The notes under the pieces were generated by a model. That model had not been told where the DNA came from. It saw nothing but the letters and a program-made list of their open reading frames with translations, and did not search any database. A stretch of 64,000 nucleotides of DNA from Ureaplasma canigenitalium ATCC 51252 (GTDB taxonomy: Bacteria > Bacillota_I > Bacilli_A > Mycoplasmatales > Mycoplasmoidaceae): assembly GCF_000712165.1 (NCBI RefSeq), contig NZ_JONZ01000004.1:1-64000 (forward strand), read 5' to 3'. The position numbers and the translations under genes are program-made. How positions within the stretch are numbered: the stretch's first letter is position 1; each line of letters begins with the position of its first letter. Below are positions 1 through 12,386 of this stretch, piece by piece.

Positions 1-413
1 TAGACCTTCATCGTTCACGCGGCATTGCTTCATAAGGCTTTCGCCCATTGTGAAAAATTCCCTACTGCTGCCTCCCGTAGGAGTATGGGCCGTGTCTCAG
101 TCCCATTGTGGCTGTTCTACCTCTCAGTACAGCTACGCGTCATTGACTTGGTGAGCCGTTACCTCACCAACTATCTGATACGTCGCACCCTCATCCAAAA
201 GCGTCGCAAACGCGACTTTCTACATATTCTCATGTGATAATTATGTTATTATTCGGTATTAGCTAATCTTTCGACTAGTTATCCCCAACTTAAGGGTAGA
301 TTGGATACGTGTTACTCACCCGTTCACCACTAAGCCAAAAGGCTTCGTTCGATTTGCATGTATTAGGCATGCCGCCAGCGTTAATCCTGAGCCAGGATCA
401 AACTCTTTATAAT
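1..413 (-). rRNA. rrs: 16S ribosomal RNA, 5' part (gene continues past the left edge)
   Basis: The minus strand at 387-406 carries the universal 16S 5' primer site (AGAGTTTGATCCTGGCTCAG). It is followed by other conserved stretches: TAATACATGCAA, GGTGAACGGGTGAGTAACACG, and near 70 the ACTCCTACGGGAGGCAGCAG site. The 5' end is placed near 413 by analogy with other 16S genes, a few bases ahead of AGAGTTTGAT. Only about the first 410 nt are present; the 3' part and any 23S/5S lie outside the window. A good promoter lies about 150 nt upstream at 560-588. Orientation matches the other minus-strand genes of this half, so it would be transcribed away from the candidate origin near 35.9 kb. Confidence 0.97.
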
Positions 414-559
414 TGACGGATTCTATTTAGTTTTCAAAGAACATTCGTGTATCTCAAACAAAACAACAAACTAAAAGAACAACAAAATTGATCTTTTAAA
501 AATATAGTTGTTATGAATTATAAGATAGTGATTTTTCTTATTGAGAAATACACTATAAA

Positions 560-588
560 ACTATAACAAAAAGAAAGAAGGATTGCAA
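560..588 (-). promoter_or_regulatory. rRNA promoter (-35 TTGCAA, 17-nt spacer, -10 TATAGT)
   Basis: Read on the minus strand, TTGCAA (583-588) is followed after exactly 17 nt by TATAGT (560-565), a near-consensus sigma-70/SigA promoter. Transcription would start near 553, giving a leader of about 140 nt before the 16S 5' end. No other gene lies between it and the rRNA, so it most likely drives the rrn operon. Confidence 0.7.
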
Positions 589-601
589 CACTAAAATTAA
601 A

Positions 602-1546
602 TTATTTTGAAAGAAATCATACATCGTCAAGGACGAACTCTTTGTTGGATAAGTATTTTAACTGTTCATCGAACTTACTCAGGTCTCCAAATTTCAAAGA
701 AAAAGCCACAAGACATTGATATTCATAATTGTGATTCTTATCAATATTACTATTAATATAATATTGTTCACCAACAATAGGAGCACCCAAGTAATTAAGG
801 GTAGCTCGAATTTGATGTGTTCTTCCGGTATGCAGTGAAACTTCATACATAAAGAAGTTTTTGTATTTTTGTTTAAAATGATATTCAGTTATAGCTGTTT
901 TATTCGTTTTATTTTTATAATCGCTTACAACCATGTGGTTCGTCTTAGAATCTTTTTCCATAAAAAGATAAACTGTGTCATCTTTTTTAGGAAGCTGCTT
1001 ATAAGTTAAAACTAAATATTTTCTACTTATTTGATTATTTTTAAAAAGTTCATTAAAGACTCTCATACTAAGCGCTGTTTTGCAAGCTAAAACTAGACCG
1101 GTTGTGTTCCGGTCTAAACGGTGTACAATTCCCGGGGTAAATGACGAGGATTGAAAAGGATTGTAATACCCTTTTTTAGCGAGATATTTAAGGATTCGGT
1201 TGTTTAAGGTGTCATAACTTTTACCATCAAAATCATGAACGATGAGACCGATTGGTTTTTTTACAACCAGTATATGATCATCTTCATATACTATATCCGT
1301 TAAATCCCTGGCATTTGAAAAAGAAATATCAAGGTCTATTTCTAGATATTTATCATCGGTGTAAACACTGACTACATCATCAACTTGTAACTGGTAATCT
1401 CCAGCAGTTCTTTTACCATTAATCTTAATATCGTTTTTTCTTAGAAGCATATAAATTGCTGTCCTAGACAACTTTTTGAATTTTTTTAAGAGTAAACGAT
1501 CTAACCGTTGATTTGCTTCATTTGGTTGAATCTTAAATGATTTCAT
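602..1546 (-). CDS. RluA-family pseudouridine synthase (RluC/RluD type)
   Basis: A 314-residue protein. An N-terminal S4 RNA-binding domain (about residues 10-65) is followed by a pseudouridine synthase domain. The signature HRLDRNTTG lies at residues 142-150, with D145 as the expected catalytic aspartate. Proteins of this family isomerise uridines in 23S rRNA; whether this one acts as RluC or RluD cannot be told from sequence alone. The last four residues (WFLS then K) are reached only by reading the TGA at 617-619 as Trp, with TAA at 602-604. The start lies 1 nt after the stop of the SUFU gene, so the two are probably co-transcribed. Family confidence is high, exact target low. Confidence 0.92.
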
Positions 1547-1547
1547 T

Positions 1548-2162
1548 CTAAATAAATGACTTTCTATTTATTTCAGTTAACCGGTTCATTGGACGGTCAA
1601 AAATTTTACTTAATTCGTTAATTCCTTTTAGACCGAACCGTTTAATATAATCCACTTCCCGATCAGTAATTAGGATGATGACATAATAACTAATATTAAA
1701 GCTTTGGCCAACGTCAACCTTAACTGAACAGTCCCCGTAGGATGGAACATCTAGAAAAACACCTATTTTATCTGTGTTGGTAATTGGATTAACACAAGTA
1801 AAAACTTGGTATCAACTTAGCATATGATGTCGCTCATAACTTAATTTGACAATATTAATAATATATTGAATTGCTCATTGATCACTTGTCGTACTAAAAT
1901 GTCAATCAAGCGGTAATTCAAAATAGATTTCACTTCGCTCACTGTTTTGGTGGTCTTCGTTGTGACTAATAAACGAACCAAGCCCAAAGGTCATTAAAAT
2001 TTGGTGAGTTTTTTTCTTTATTAAAACTAGATTGTAGTAAATCGGAACAATCCGTTGCTCTTTGGTTAGCAAGATTAGTTCACTAATTTTGCCAAAATTT
2101 TTTTCAATATTTTCTTTTACTTTTCTTTTTTCTAAATCGCTATACTGATAAGTAATTTCCAT
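1548..2162 (-). CDS. Suppressor-of-fused (SUFU) domain protein
   Basis: A 204-residue protein made whole by reading internal TGA codons (for example at 1902-1904) as Trp. It resembles the bacterial SUFU family. A segment with R-x-E-I-Y-F-E-L-P-L-D-W is followed by a Trp/His-rich middle part (about residues 85-125) and a C-terminal stretch like the family's ITDREVDYIKRFG end. In animals SUFU controls Gli proteins; the bacterial homologues have no settled role, and some act as immunity-type proteins. It sits just upstream of the pseudouridine synthase and downstream of potD. No signal peptide or membrane segment is visible, so it is probably cytosolic. Confidence 0.6.
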
Positions 2163-2185
2163 GTAGTTTTAGTTAATTCAACGAA

Positions 2186-4540
2186 CTAGACTTTATCTCT
2201 AAACTTCAGATAAGCAATTTTTAAATTACCAACAGACAGGTCATTTGTTGATCGTTCGATTAGATTATCATCGTTTTTTGAGATATCAAAACGGACTTTA
2301 TAAATATCTCTAAGTTTTTCATTAAAGTCTTTTTGTTCAATAAATTCTGCTTTTAAATTATAAAAAATATGTTGAACTAAAATTCGATATATATCAACAA
2401 TTAGGACAGATTCTGTGTTTTTTGGAACATTAAAGGTATCGTAAAATTGAACAAAATGGTGATAAATTGAAGATGAATTATCAGGATTTTTAATATTTAA
2501 AGTGAAATTCGTTTTCTTATTTTCAATATTTTTAATGTGAAGTAGCTCAATAAAAGTATCGTCTTTATTACCTTTTTTAAAAATAATCTCTTCACCATCG
2601 TCAGTTACTTTTTTAACTTCAACTAGTTCATATTCGATATTTTTATTAAATTGACTTAAATCGAGTTGAATAGTATTTCCAAGGGCAATCGTATTTGTTA
2701 ATAAAACTTGTTCATCCGAATTCGGTTGACTTACCCCAACTGGTTGATAAACAAGACTATAATTTTGATATGTTTTCTTTAAAAGATCTTCCCGAATTTC
2801 TTGAACAGGTTCAGTTTCATCATCCCCGTTGTCATAGAAGTTGAAAACATTAATTAGTAAATTAATAAGACTTTCTAACTGCTTGTGCTTCGTTTGACGT
2901 TCTTTTTTAGTAGTGTATTTAATTTTTTCATCATCTAAAATGTGTTCTCGAATACGGTTGCTGATTAACTCATAAAGAGCACCATTATCTCCAAGGTAAC
3001 CATCTTTCTTATCAACTACAAAGTCAAAAATTGATTTAAGAGCGGGTGTATAGGCTACATAATCGAAGTTTCGTAACGGTCAATAAAAATAACCGGTGTC
3101 GTCAAAAATATTACCAGTCTCCGTCTCATTGTTTTGACTAGTTTCATATTCGTTAATTTCATCATTCGATTTATCACGATGAATGATCAAATCTTCTCGA
3201 AGAATATCGCTTCCACCTTCCTCGTTCTTGTTATTAAGACCTTCGAAAGAAAGTTTATCGACAAACTTTAATGCCGCTTCTTCGTTTTTCTGTGAAATGA
3301 ATTTTGACATCACAAAACCATCAAGCGCTTTTAAAGTATTTTTAGGTCTTACAATATGAAAATTCTCGTTAGTTGGTGTTCTTTTCTTTAGATATTCAGA
3401 TGCTTCATCATTAATGTATTCCCCACCATTAAAAGAAGCTGCAATGTCACCACTATATGCAATTGCTCCTACAGCATTAATTAAAGAAAGGTCATTCAGA
3501 ACATCGTTTGAACTTGTCTTTAACTTAATGGTATTGACAGGAGAATCCTTGAGCACATTAAGAATGTTGTCGAATTTTTGATCAATAAAAGGGATGGTTG
3601 AACTGTTTGGAAGATTAACATTTGGACTAGTGTTTGCTTTGTAAAAAGTTAATAAGTTTTCTAATCGATTTAATTCATTTTGTAAACGGTTTTTTTCACT
3701 ATCACTAATAGCTTCTTTAAGACTATTTGTGATCATCGTGATATTTTTTGAAATATCAATAATCTGTTTTTCGTTCTCTTTTTCTGTTTTAAGAATATTA
3801 TCGCCTTCGTGATCAAGAATTTTACCAAGGTCATAAACAGTTCTTGCATCATCAATCATAACAACTTTACTTTTATTTTTTTCAATGTAAAAGTCGTTTT
3901 CTTCATCGAGGAAAACATTAGTTTCATTATCAAAACGGAAACGATTATCCGGGTTGTTTTCGTTAATGTATTTAAGCACATCTGTTCAGGTTACATCGGG
4001 CTTAGAAAGTTCTTTAATTTCTTTGCCACGATAAGCAAAAATAAGGTCTTGGAAAAAGTAAGGAACCATGTATTCAATCAAACGATCTGGTTTACCATCC
4101 TTGTCAATGTCACCTAATTCAACATCATATGCAGCAATCATGTTTCACACCTCAGGTGTGTAAATATTTTCAAGTTCAGCAACATCTTTGATCACTTTAT
4201 TAGTTGTTGGATTAATAAGATTAAATGAAGCTCAATTAATTTTTTTAACTAGTCCTAGCTTAGCTAATTTAACAACTTCATAAGAAGATACAACAACGGT
4301 GTCAAGCACTCTCGACTGTAAAAAACCGGCTACAACCTCGTTGTTATCATGATAATTAAAAGATAAGTTGTTTTTGTTAAATTGTTCACTTGCTTCAGTA
4401 ATAATTTCTTCGCTCATATAGCCATCATAATTACCAACGACTAGTTTATTAGTAGTTGTACATGAGCTTAAAATTACTGATGTAGGAAGGAGAAGACCAA
4501 GAGACAAAAAAAGGGCTTTTTTGTTTAATTTCTTTTTCAT
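2186..4540 (-). CDS. potD: Spermidine/putrescine ABC transporter substrate-binding lipoprotein PotD, mycoplasma type
   Basis: A single 784-residue ORF once TGA is read as Trp. It begins with a lipoprotein signal: basic MKKKLNKK, a hydrophobic core, and lipobox LSSC with Cys26. The next part (NKLVVGNYDGYMSEEIITEA) resembles the start of PotD-type periplasmic binding folds. E. coli PotD has 348 residues, so this protein is about twice as long. The extra sequence is a charged, coiled-coil-rich C-terminal half (about residues 230-784). It is the last gene of potABCD; its ATG lies 2 nt after the potC stop. It should sit on the outer face of the membrane and deliver polyamines to PotBC. Function rests on position and the N-terminal fold. 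Confidence 0.85.
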
Positions 4541-4542
4541 AT

Positions 4543-5397
4543 TTAATCCTGCTTATTTCAAATTTCCAACTTAATTTTGTTATTAATTTTCTTGATTTTT
4601 CTCAGTTCATGTGCTTTAACAAGAGCGATAATGGAAATTACGAAGATGGTAGCCATTACCATCAAACTACCAAAAACAATTGCTCAAATTTTAATTCCTT
4701 TAGCCATACTATAAAGTTCGGTTGAAATCGTATTAACCTTACCACCAACTAATTTGGTAATAATAAAATCGTCGAATGACATAGCAAAAGTTAAAACAAT
4801 TGCTGAAATAATCGAAGGAAGAAGATAAGGAATGACAATTTTAAAGAATGTTTTGATTTTTCCATAACCTAAATCATAAGATGCAAGAATTAGATTCTTA
4901 TTCATTTTCTGCATGCGTGGATAAATAAGAATAATCGCATACGGAGTACAGTATGAAATATGAGCAAGAATAATCGTTCCAAATCCAAAGTTAAAACCTA
5001 ATGGAATAACAGTAAAAACAAATAACATTGCAAGACTAATCCCGGTAATGATATCAGGAATAACAATATTCGTTTGGGCTGAAATGGTAGTAGCTTTTTG
5101 ATAAAACTTCTTCGCATTTCAAATACCAAAACAAGTTATTGTCGCAATAAAAACAGATGTTGGAACAACTGCGATGGAAATAATTAAGGTATTAGCAAGT
5201 GCTTCTGTAAATTGATTAGTTGATAAGGAAAGATAATTAGAACCATCATTTCAATTAAATGCCGAAGTTACATTCCCTTTGATCGAAGGAGAAGTAAAAG
5301 AAAGAAGAACAACGATCAATAACGGAATGTAAATAACTAGTAAAACAATTCAAACATAACTTGTTCTAAGAAAACTAAGAAAGTTCGGTTTTTTCAT
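4543..5397 (-). CDS. potC: Spermidine/putrescine ABC transporter permease PotC
   Basis: A 284-residue integral membrane protein with about six hydrophobic segments. It carries the MetI-type permease EAA loop (ASYDLGYGKIKTFFKIVIP), which contacts the ATPase PotA. The next hydrophobic segment ends in FDDFIITKLVGG, typical of PotC. Several Trp residues are coded by TGA. The start ATG at 5397 overlaps the end of potB by 23 nt, and potD follows 2 nt downstream, so translation of the three is probably coupled. Length and family match are normal. Confidence 0.92.
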
Positions 5398-6388
5398 TTT
5401 TAACTTTTCTCCCCATAGTAATTTTTTGATAAACCTTTTTCACAATCTTAGGAATGACAGTTACTAAGATATAAACCGCAATTAAAATAACCCCTATGAT
5501 TAAGGTAATCGCGGAAGCTCGCGAAAGTTGGATAGAACTCGAAGCTCCACCTTGTCCTAGATTAAATAAAATTTCACCAATTAAAGTTCCATCATTACTA
5601 TTATTTAAAAAACCAGCAACGGCTACGGATGTAAAAGTTGAAAGAAAAACCAGTGAAATACCTGAAAGTAGAGCATTCTTTGTGTACGGAACAACGATTC
5701 TAAAAAAGGTATAAATGTGTCCTCGACCAAGGTCATAGGAAGCATTAATGATGTTTCTTGGCATCACTGTTAATGTGTTGTAAATTGGCAACATCATAAA
5801 AGGTAAGTAAACATAAGTAAGACCCATAATGGTAAAAATGTGACCATATGTTGAGTTGATTTCACCATTAACCACATCGAAAAATGTCTTAATACCAATC
5901 AACTTTACAAGGAGACTCATCCAAATAGGAGCAGTTATTAAAGCAATTACAATGGTTTTCACTAATTTATTTTTACTAATGCTGACAAAATAAGTGAATG
6001 GATATGCAAGGATAATGCATATAAAGGTCGTCACAAGGGAAATTCAAAAACTGTGACCAATTTTTTCAATTACGACACCTCTAATGATTTCAAAATTATC
6101 ATTAGTTGAGGTAATTCCATCCTTAACACTATTGCTTGGTGTAAAAGATTTAACAACAATAATGATTAAAGGAACGATTAATAAAAAAAGAGTCAAGAAA
6201 AAATAAGGTAAACACAAGACGATACCTTTATTAAGTCCTAGCTTTGTTTTAAATGATTTTCGGTATTCTTTTTGATGGGGATGTTTCTTTAAGTCGATGT
6301 TTAAATTTTGATAAATTTCTTTAGCACTAATTGATGTTGATGATGAATAATTAATAGTACCTGTGTTTGTAAATTCGTTAGATTTCAT
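5375..6388 (-). CDS. potB: Spermidine/putrescine ABC transporter permease PotB
   Basis: A 337-residue permease of the MetI superfamily with the EAA loop ASYDLGRGHIYTFFRIVVP. The TGA at 6044-6046 is read as Trp and joins the N-terminal part to the rest. ATG at 6388 is preferred over the GTG just before it. The N-terminal 60 or so residues are polar and absent from typical PotB (E. coli about 275 residues); the first membrane segment starts near residue 62. The gene overlaps the 3' end of potA by 11 nt and potC by 23 nt. It should form the membrane channel together with PotC. Confidence 0.92.
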
Positions 6389-7961
6389 CACTAATTACAT
6401 ATTCCTTGGTAACTTTTTGATAATCATCACTCATCCTAATTACATGCACATCAATATCGTCTCAATCAAGAGCAATTTCATCATTAACATTAACTTCATT
6501 AATGTCTTCAACATGAATAATCATATCTTGGTATTGACATTTAATTTCTCATAGCTGACCACGATAAAGTTTTGAAATTACTTTAACATTAATTGAACCT
6601 TGATCCTTCTTCAAAACATCAAAATCCTCAGGACGAATCATAATTAAACATTCTTCATTTTCGTCAAAACCATCGACAACATCTGTTTTTGAAACAATAT
6701 CATCAAAAACTACTTTACCTTTTTCAAGGTATTTACCTTCAAAAATATTTGTCTTACCAATAAAGTTCGCAACTCATAAATTTGATGGTGAATCATAAAT
6801 ATCTTGAGGCGAACCAACTTGTTGGATTTGTCCATTTGACATCACCACAATCTTGTCAGACAAACTAAGAGCTTCTTCTTGGTCATGGGTTACTAGTATA
6901 AAGGTAATCCCTAAGTTTTTGTGAAGATTTTTAATTTCATCTTGTAACTGTTTTCTTACCTTTGCATCAAGAGCACTTAATGGTTCATCAAGTAGAATTA
7001 TTTCTGGTTCAATAACGATTGATCTAGCTAAAGCAACTCTTTGTTGCATCCCACCAGAAAGATCGGCTGGATACGAATTTAGTTTATTTTCTAAACCGAC
7101 AAGTTTAAGCACTTTAAGTGCTTTTTCTTCAACTTCTGCTTTTGTTAGTCTTCTTGTAATATTATGTTTCTCAAACTGTTCTTTCTTTAATTCAGGATAA
7201 GTTGCTCAGTATGATTCTCAATAATCAAGGTCGTTATATTTATAGGTTATATAATCGTATTTTTTATCGATTGAACTTTTTTCTTTATATCACTTTTTAA
7301 GGTTGAAAATTTCCTTATCGATTGGATTATTTAAATCTAGTTTTTCTCGATTAAAAAAATTTTTAATACGGGAAATTAATGAATCCTTTTCATTTCTTTG
7401 TATACCACGTTTTTTATACAATTCATCAAGGGTAGCAAGATATTGGATTCTTCTCATATCCTTAATGGCATTAATGTTTTCGTTTTTTAGGTATTTTTCA
7501 TCAAGCTTTTTAATCTCAGCTAGAAGTTCAACTCGTTGCTTCTTTAGTTGATTAATTTTTTCTATGGCTTTTTTCTTAGCGGCTTGAAAAACCTTATCGG
7601 CCTGAACATATATGTTTTGTTCAATGTTGTCCATTGGTGTTCGCATTAATTTAAGACCATATTCCACATTTTGCTTTACAGTCATATTCGGAAAAAGGGC
7701 ATAGTCTTGAAAAACCGTTGATGTTGGTCGCTCTTTAATTGCCATATCCTTTATGTCAATTCCATTGTAAAGTATCTTACCGTTTGTGGGGTTTTCAAAA
7801 CCAGCAATGATCTTTAACATCGTCGTTTTTCCACATCCAGATGGGCCGAGAAAGGTGACAAATTCACCTTTATTTATTTTTAAATCAAATTTGTTTACTG
7901 CTGTAAATCCATCATCATAGGTTTTGGTTATATCCTTAAGATGTAGGAAAGTTTTTTCCAT
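6378..7961 (-). CDS. potA: Spermidine/putrescine ABC transporter ATPase PotA, with a long insertion
   Basis: A 527-residue ABC ATPase. Walker [10 protein letters not shown] lies at residues 39-47, the Q-loop at about 85 (VFQDYALF), the signature LSGGMQQR at about 301-308, Walker B IILLDEP at about 322-328, and the H-loop LVTHDQEEA after it. A TOBE-like C-terminal domain ends the protein. Between the Q-loop region and the signature about 150-160 Lys/Glu-rich residues are inserted, probably coiled coil; PotA of other mollicutes also has such an insertion as far as I know. The gene leads potABCD. A strong ribosome binding site AAAGGAGG (about 7968-7977) precedes ATG at 7961. Confidence 0.93.
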
Positions 7962-8078
7962 CTAATTTTCCTCCTTTTTTATTATTCACAACCTTTGGTA
8001 TAGAAAGTTGAAAACGGTAATAATCTTAACATTTTTTAATAGAGTTTTTGATTAATATTTTTAATTTGTTTTTGTAAG

Positions 8079-8120
8079 AAAAAACCACCATTTTTAAGTG
8101 TTTTTAAAATGGTGGTTTTA
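8079..8120 (-). terminator. Rho-independent terminator of the 8197-8805 lipoprotein gene
   Basis: On the minus strand AAACCACCATTTT pairs with AAAATGGTGGTTT around a short loop and is followed by a T run (TTTTTTC). It lies 77 nt past the lipoprotein stop and about 120 nt before potA, so it separates the two units. A second perfect-looking hairpin without a clear T run lies at 8154-8188, right after the lipoprotein stop. Confidence 0.8.
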
Positions 8121-8196
8121 TCAAAAAAAAATGAATTTATATCGCTTATTTTTAAAAGCCAAATTTTACCGTAAAATTGGTGCTTTTTATAAAAAA

Positions 8197-8805
8197 TTAA
8201 GCAGGGTATTTTGAAGGGAAAATATCTCTACTATTTTGGATGTTTTGGTCGTTAAAAACAACACGTTCGCTACCGTCAGCTTTAATGAAGATGAATGTAT
8301 AGTACTTACCATTTTCAAGTTTTTCTTTATCGAAATGGAAAATTAACTTAAATTCAACTCCAGGAGTTTCATCGGCTTTAGTAGTAGCTTTTTTTATGCT
8401 TAAAGGTTCGACAAGGGTATTGTCATTTGCTGACTTAACTTCTGTCGCGAAAGCAACTCAGTCACCTGTTACTCCCTCAACTGGACTGTGGTGCAGTTGA
8501 AATCTAAAAACACCCTCAGCATTTAATTTATTTTCTGAAATAGCCGCTGGATGAAGTAAAGTTCTTGTCTTAACTTGACCTTCATATTTAGGAATACCAT
8601 ATTTAGTAAAGTCTAGATCAATGTTTCTTTTTGCGGTTTTATGAGTTTCACTACCACCTGGAGTTGTTGTTCCACCTGGAGTTGCAACATCTTTGCTTTT
8701 TTGTCCTGGTGTACAAGCAGCTATAGTAGCAACGACAGGAACAGCTACAAAGATAGGAGCAAGAATTTGTAATATTTTTTTAGTTTTTAATTTCAAGGTT
8801 ATCAC
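8197..8805 (-). CDS. Small lipoprotein, function unknown
   Basis: A 202-residue protein with a lipoprotein signal: Lys-rich start, a hydrophobic core, and lipobox ending TIAAC near residue 31. A Gly/Thr/Pro linker follows (GGTTTPGG). The mature part shows no family I recognise; it has several beta-rich stretches and a Trp coded by TGA at 8458-8460. The start is uncertain. The frame opens with GTG at 8805, but a GGTGAT motif lies just before TTG at 8796, which would give 199 residues. The gene follows serS after the serS terminator and ends in its own double hairpin, so it is probably expressed alone. Confidence 0.75.
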
Positions 8806-8902
8806 CGTTTTTTCTAAAAGTAATTGATTGTATCAATTTTTAAAAAAAATTTTTATTTTTTTGTTTTCTCACGTATTTTTCCTTAGGTTAAAGGGAAAAA
8901 AG

Positions 8903-8930
8903 TAAAAAAAAGATACCTTTTAAGGCATCT
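8903..8930 (-). terminator. Terminator downstream of serS
   Basis: On the minus strand AGATGCCTT pairs with AAGGTATCT (one mismatch) and is followed by a run of eight T. It begins 19 nt after the serS stop and fits a classical intrinsic terminator. Confidence 0.75.
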
Positions 8931-8948
8931 AGTATTGACTAAAACAAA

Positions 8949-10208
<1,260 letters not shown>

Positions 10209-10224
10209 AATTTACCCCTTAAAG

Positions 10225-10253
10225 AAAAAATAGTTAACATCTGTCAACTATTT
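10225..10253 (-). terminator. Terminator downstream of ftsH
   Basis: On the minus strand AAATAGTT and AACTATTT form the stem around ACAGATGT-like sequence, directly followed by a T run. It lies just past the ftsH stop at 10259 and before the serS start. Confidence 0.75.
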
Positions 10254-10258
10254 AGTAA

Positions 10259-12373
10259 TTATTCCTTGCTATCTTCAGTTTCCTTCGCTTCTTTCATTTT
10301 TTCACGATGTTCAATAACTTCTGGAGGAAGTTTTTTGTGTTCGTGAATGTAATCTATTTGTGGTTTAATAATTGTTTCAAGTTCAAGTAATGTTTCAACA
10401 ATTAAATTTAATTCATCACGGTGTTCAAGAATCATTTCTTTAGCAAGTTTATATTGTTCTTGAATCAATAATTCAACTTCTTTATCGATTTCATAGCCAA
10501 GTTCATTGCTATAGTTATTACGGTAAGGGTTGTCAACACCTTCAGTTGGAATGTGCTGAGTTAACCCAAGTTTAGTCATACCAAAGCTCGCAACCATTGC
10601 TCGAGCAATTTTTGTTACCTTATAGAAGTCGTTTGCAGCTCCGGTTGTAATGTTATCAATTCCGTAAATTAATTCTTCTGCGGCACGACCACCAAGAGCA
10701 ACACGGATTCTAGCAATTAAATCAGTTTTTCTTTGTAAAGTGTTTTCTTGTTTTTCAGGAGTTTGAAGAGTATAACCAGCGGCTTGACCACGAGCTACAA
10801 TAGTAATTTTTTGAACAACATCAACACCAGGAAGGTAAAGACCAATTAAAGCGTGACCTGCTTCGTGATAAGCAATTTGTTCACGTTCTCGGTCGTCAAT
10901 CACCTTATTCTTTCGACTCGGCCCACCAATCACACGGTCGATTGCCTCATCAAGGTGATGAAGAGTAATTGAAGGAGAGTTCTCACGAACCGAAAGAAGA
11001 GCGGCTTCATTTAATGCATTTTCAAGTTGAGCACCAGAAAACCCAGCCGTTCGACGAGCGATATCCGCAAGCTTAACCTTACTTGAAATATTCTTATTAC
11101 GACTATGAATTTTAAGGATTTGTTCACGTTCAAGAATGTCAGGAAGGTTTACTGAAATATGACGGTCAAAACGACCAGGACGAAGAATAGCATCATCAAG
11201 TGTATCGAGACGGTTAGTAGCGGCAATCACAATAACTCCGCTTGATGTTTCAAAACCATCAAGTTCAGCTAATAATTGGTTAATTGTTTGGTCTTGAACC
11301 GCATTTAATGAATTACCACGTTTTTTCGCAACTGAGTCGATTTCATCAATAAACACAATAGCTGGAGCTGATCTTCGTGCTTTTTCAAATAATTCACGAA
11401 CACGACGTGCTCCAACACCAACGAAGGTATCTTCAAAGGTAGAACCTGTTGTTTGAAAAAATGGAACATTAGCTTCACCAGCAACTGCTTTCGCAATTAA
11501 AGTTTTACCAGTACCTGGAGGACCATAAAGCATTACACCTTTTGGAATTCTAGCGCCTGCCGCAACATATTTTTTTGGTTGTTTTAGGAAATCGACGATT
11601 TCAATTAATTCTTCTTTAACCTCAGCAATTCCAGCCACATCAGTAAAACGAACTTTTGATTTTGTTAATTTAGCATCGCCTTTACCAATTCCGAGTAATG
11701 ATTCACTTTGTGCTCTATTCGCACGCATAATGAATCACATAAAGAAGATAAATAATATGATGGAAATAATTGGAGAGATGTAAGTTTGTGGAGAAACGCC
11801 TGCTCTAGGATATTCCGCTTTTTGAGTAACGAGGTGAATAAATCATCCAAAATCATCATTTTGAAGTTCGTTTTTTGGGTTATTAGGGTCTAGGTGAGTT
11901 TCACGAATTAAAGTTTCCCCGATATATCATTTGTCCGCATCGCTTCTAATTACATAAAAAGCATACTTCGCACCAAAGTCTTTAACATTAGCAATGACAA
12001 GGTATTTTGTATCGCTTCGACGTTGCACTTCAGCATTAATTAATGCTTGTTCAGTAAATGTAAATGCAATATTTTTACCTTCAGGATCATTTCGCTCTAA
12101 TTTTAATTCTCGTTTGTTACCAACCAGTTCAGTATGAGCTCTTTTCACAAGAATTTCTTCGTAACCGCGTCTTGTTGAAAAGTAAATAATTAGACCAATA
12201 ACTGTTACAATCGCTGCAATGATAAAAAAGTAAATAAGAATTTTTCGTCAATTAACGCGTTTCTTATCACTAGAATCATTCTTTCTCGGCTGGGTTAAAT
12301 CTTCTTTATCTTTGTTCTCTGACCGATTATTATTGTTCCCAGCAAAGAAGTTAATTAGTTTTTTTAAACTCAT
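10259..12373 (-). CDS. ftsH: ATP-dependent zinc metalloprotease FtsH
   Basis: A 704-residue membrane AAA+ protease. A charged, Asn-rich cytosolic start leads into a first membrane segment (about residues 43-66), an external domain, and a second membrane segment (about 197-215). The AAA+ module has Walker A GPPGTGKT (284-291), Walker B IVFIDEID and the second region of homology. The protease has the zinc site HEAGH (503-507). It degrades misassembled membrane proteins and short-lived cytosolic proteins. The start ATG at 12373 has the ribosome binding site GAGGATG. Internal TGA codons at 11927 and elsewhere are Trp. The gene follows hpt by 13 nt, the same neighbourhood as tilS-hpt-ftsH in many Firmicutes, though here tilS is elsewhere. 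Confidence 0.97.
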
Positions 12374-12386
12374 ATCATCCTCTATT

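Noticed and set aside
25-237. Plus-strand ORF of 70 codons at the left edge
   Set aside because: It lies antisense inside the 16S rRNA gene; conserved rRNA primer sites explain the sequence.
3809-4117. Plus-strand 102-codon ORF over potD
   Set aside because: It is a shadow of the minus-strand potD gene with no ribosome binding site and no family features.
2186-4540. Apparent split of many genes (potD, potA, gyrB, mnmG, lipoproteins and others) by TGA stops
   Set aside because: The breaks fall at positions where the families have Trp, and downstream frames continue in phase. TGA is Trp in this organism, so these are intact genes rather than pseudogenes.
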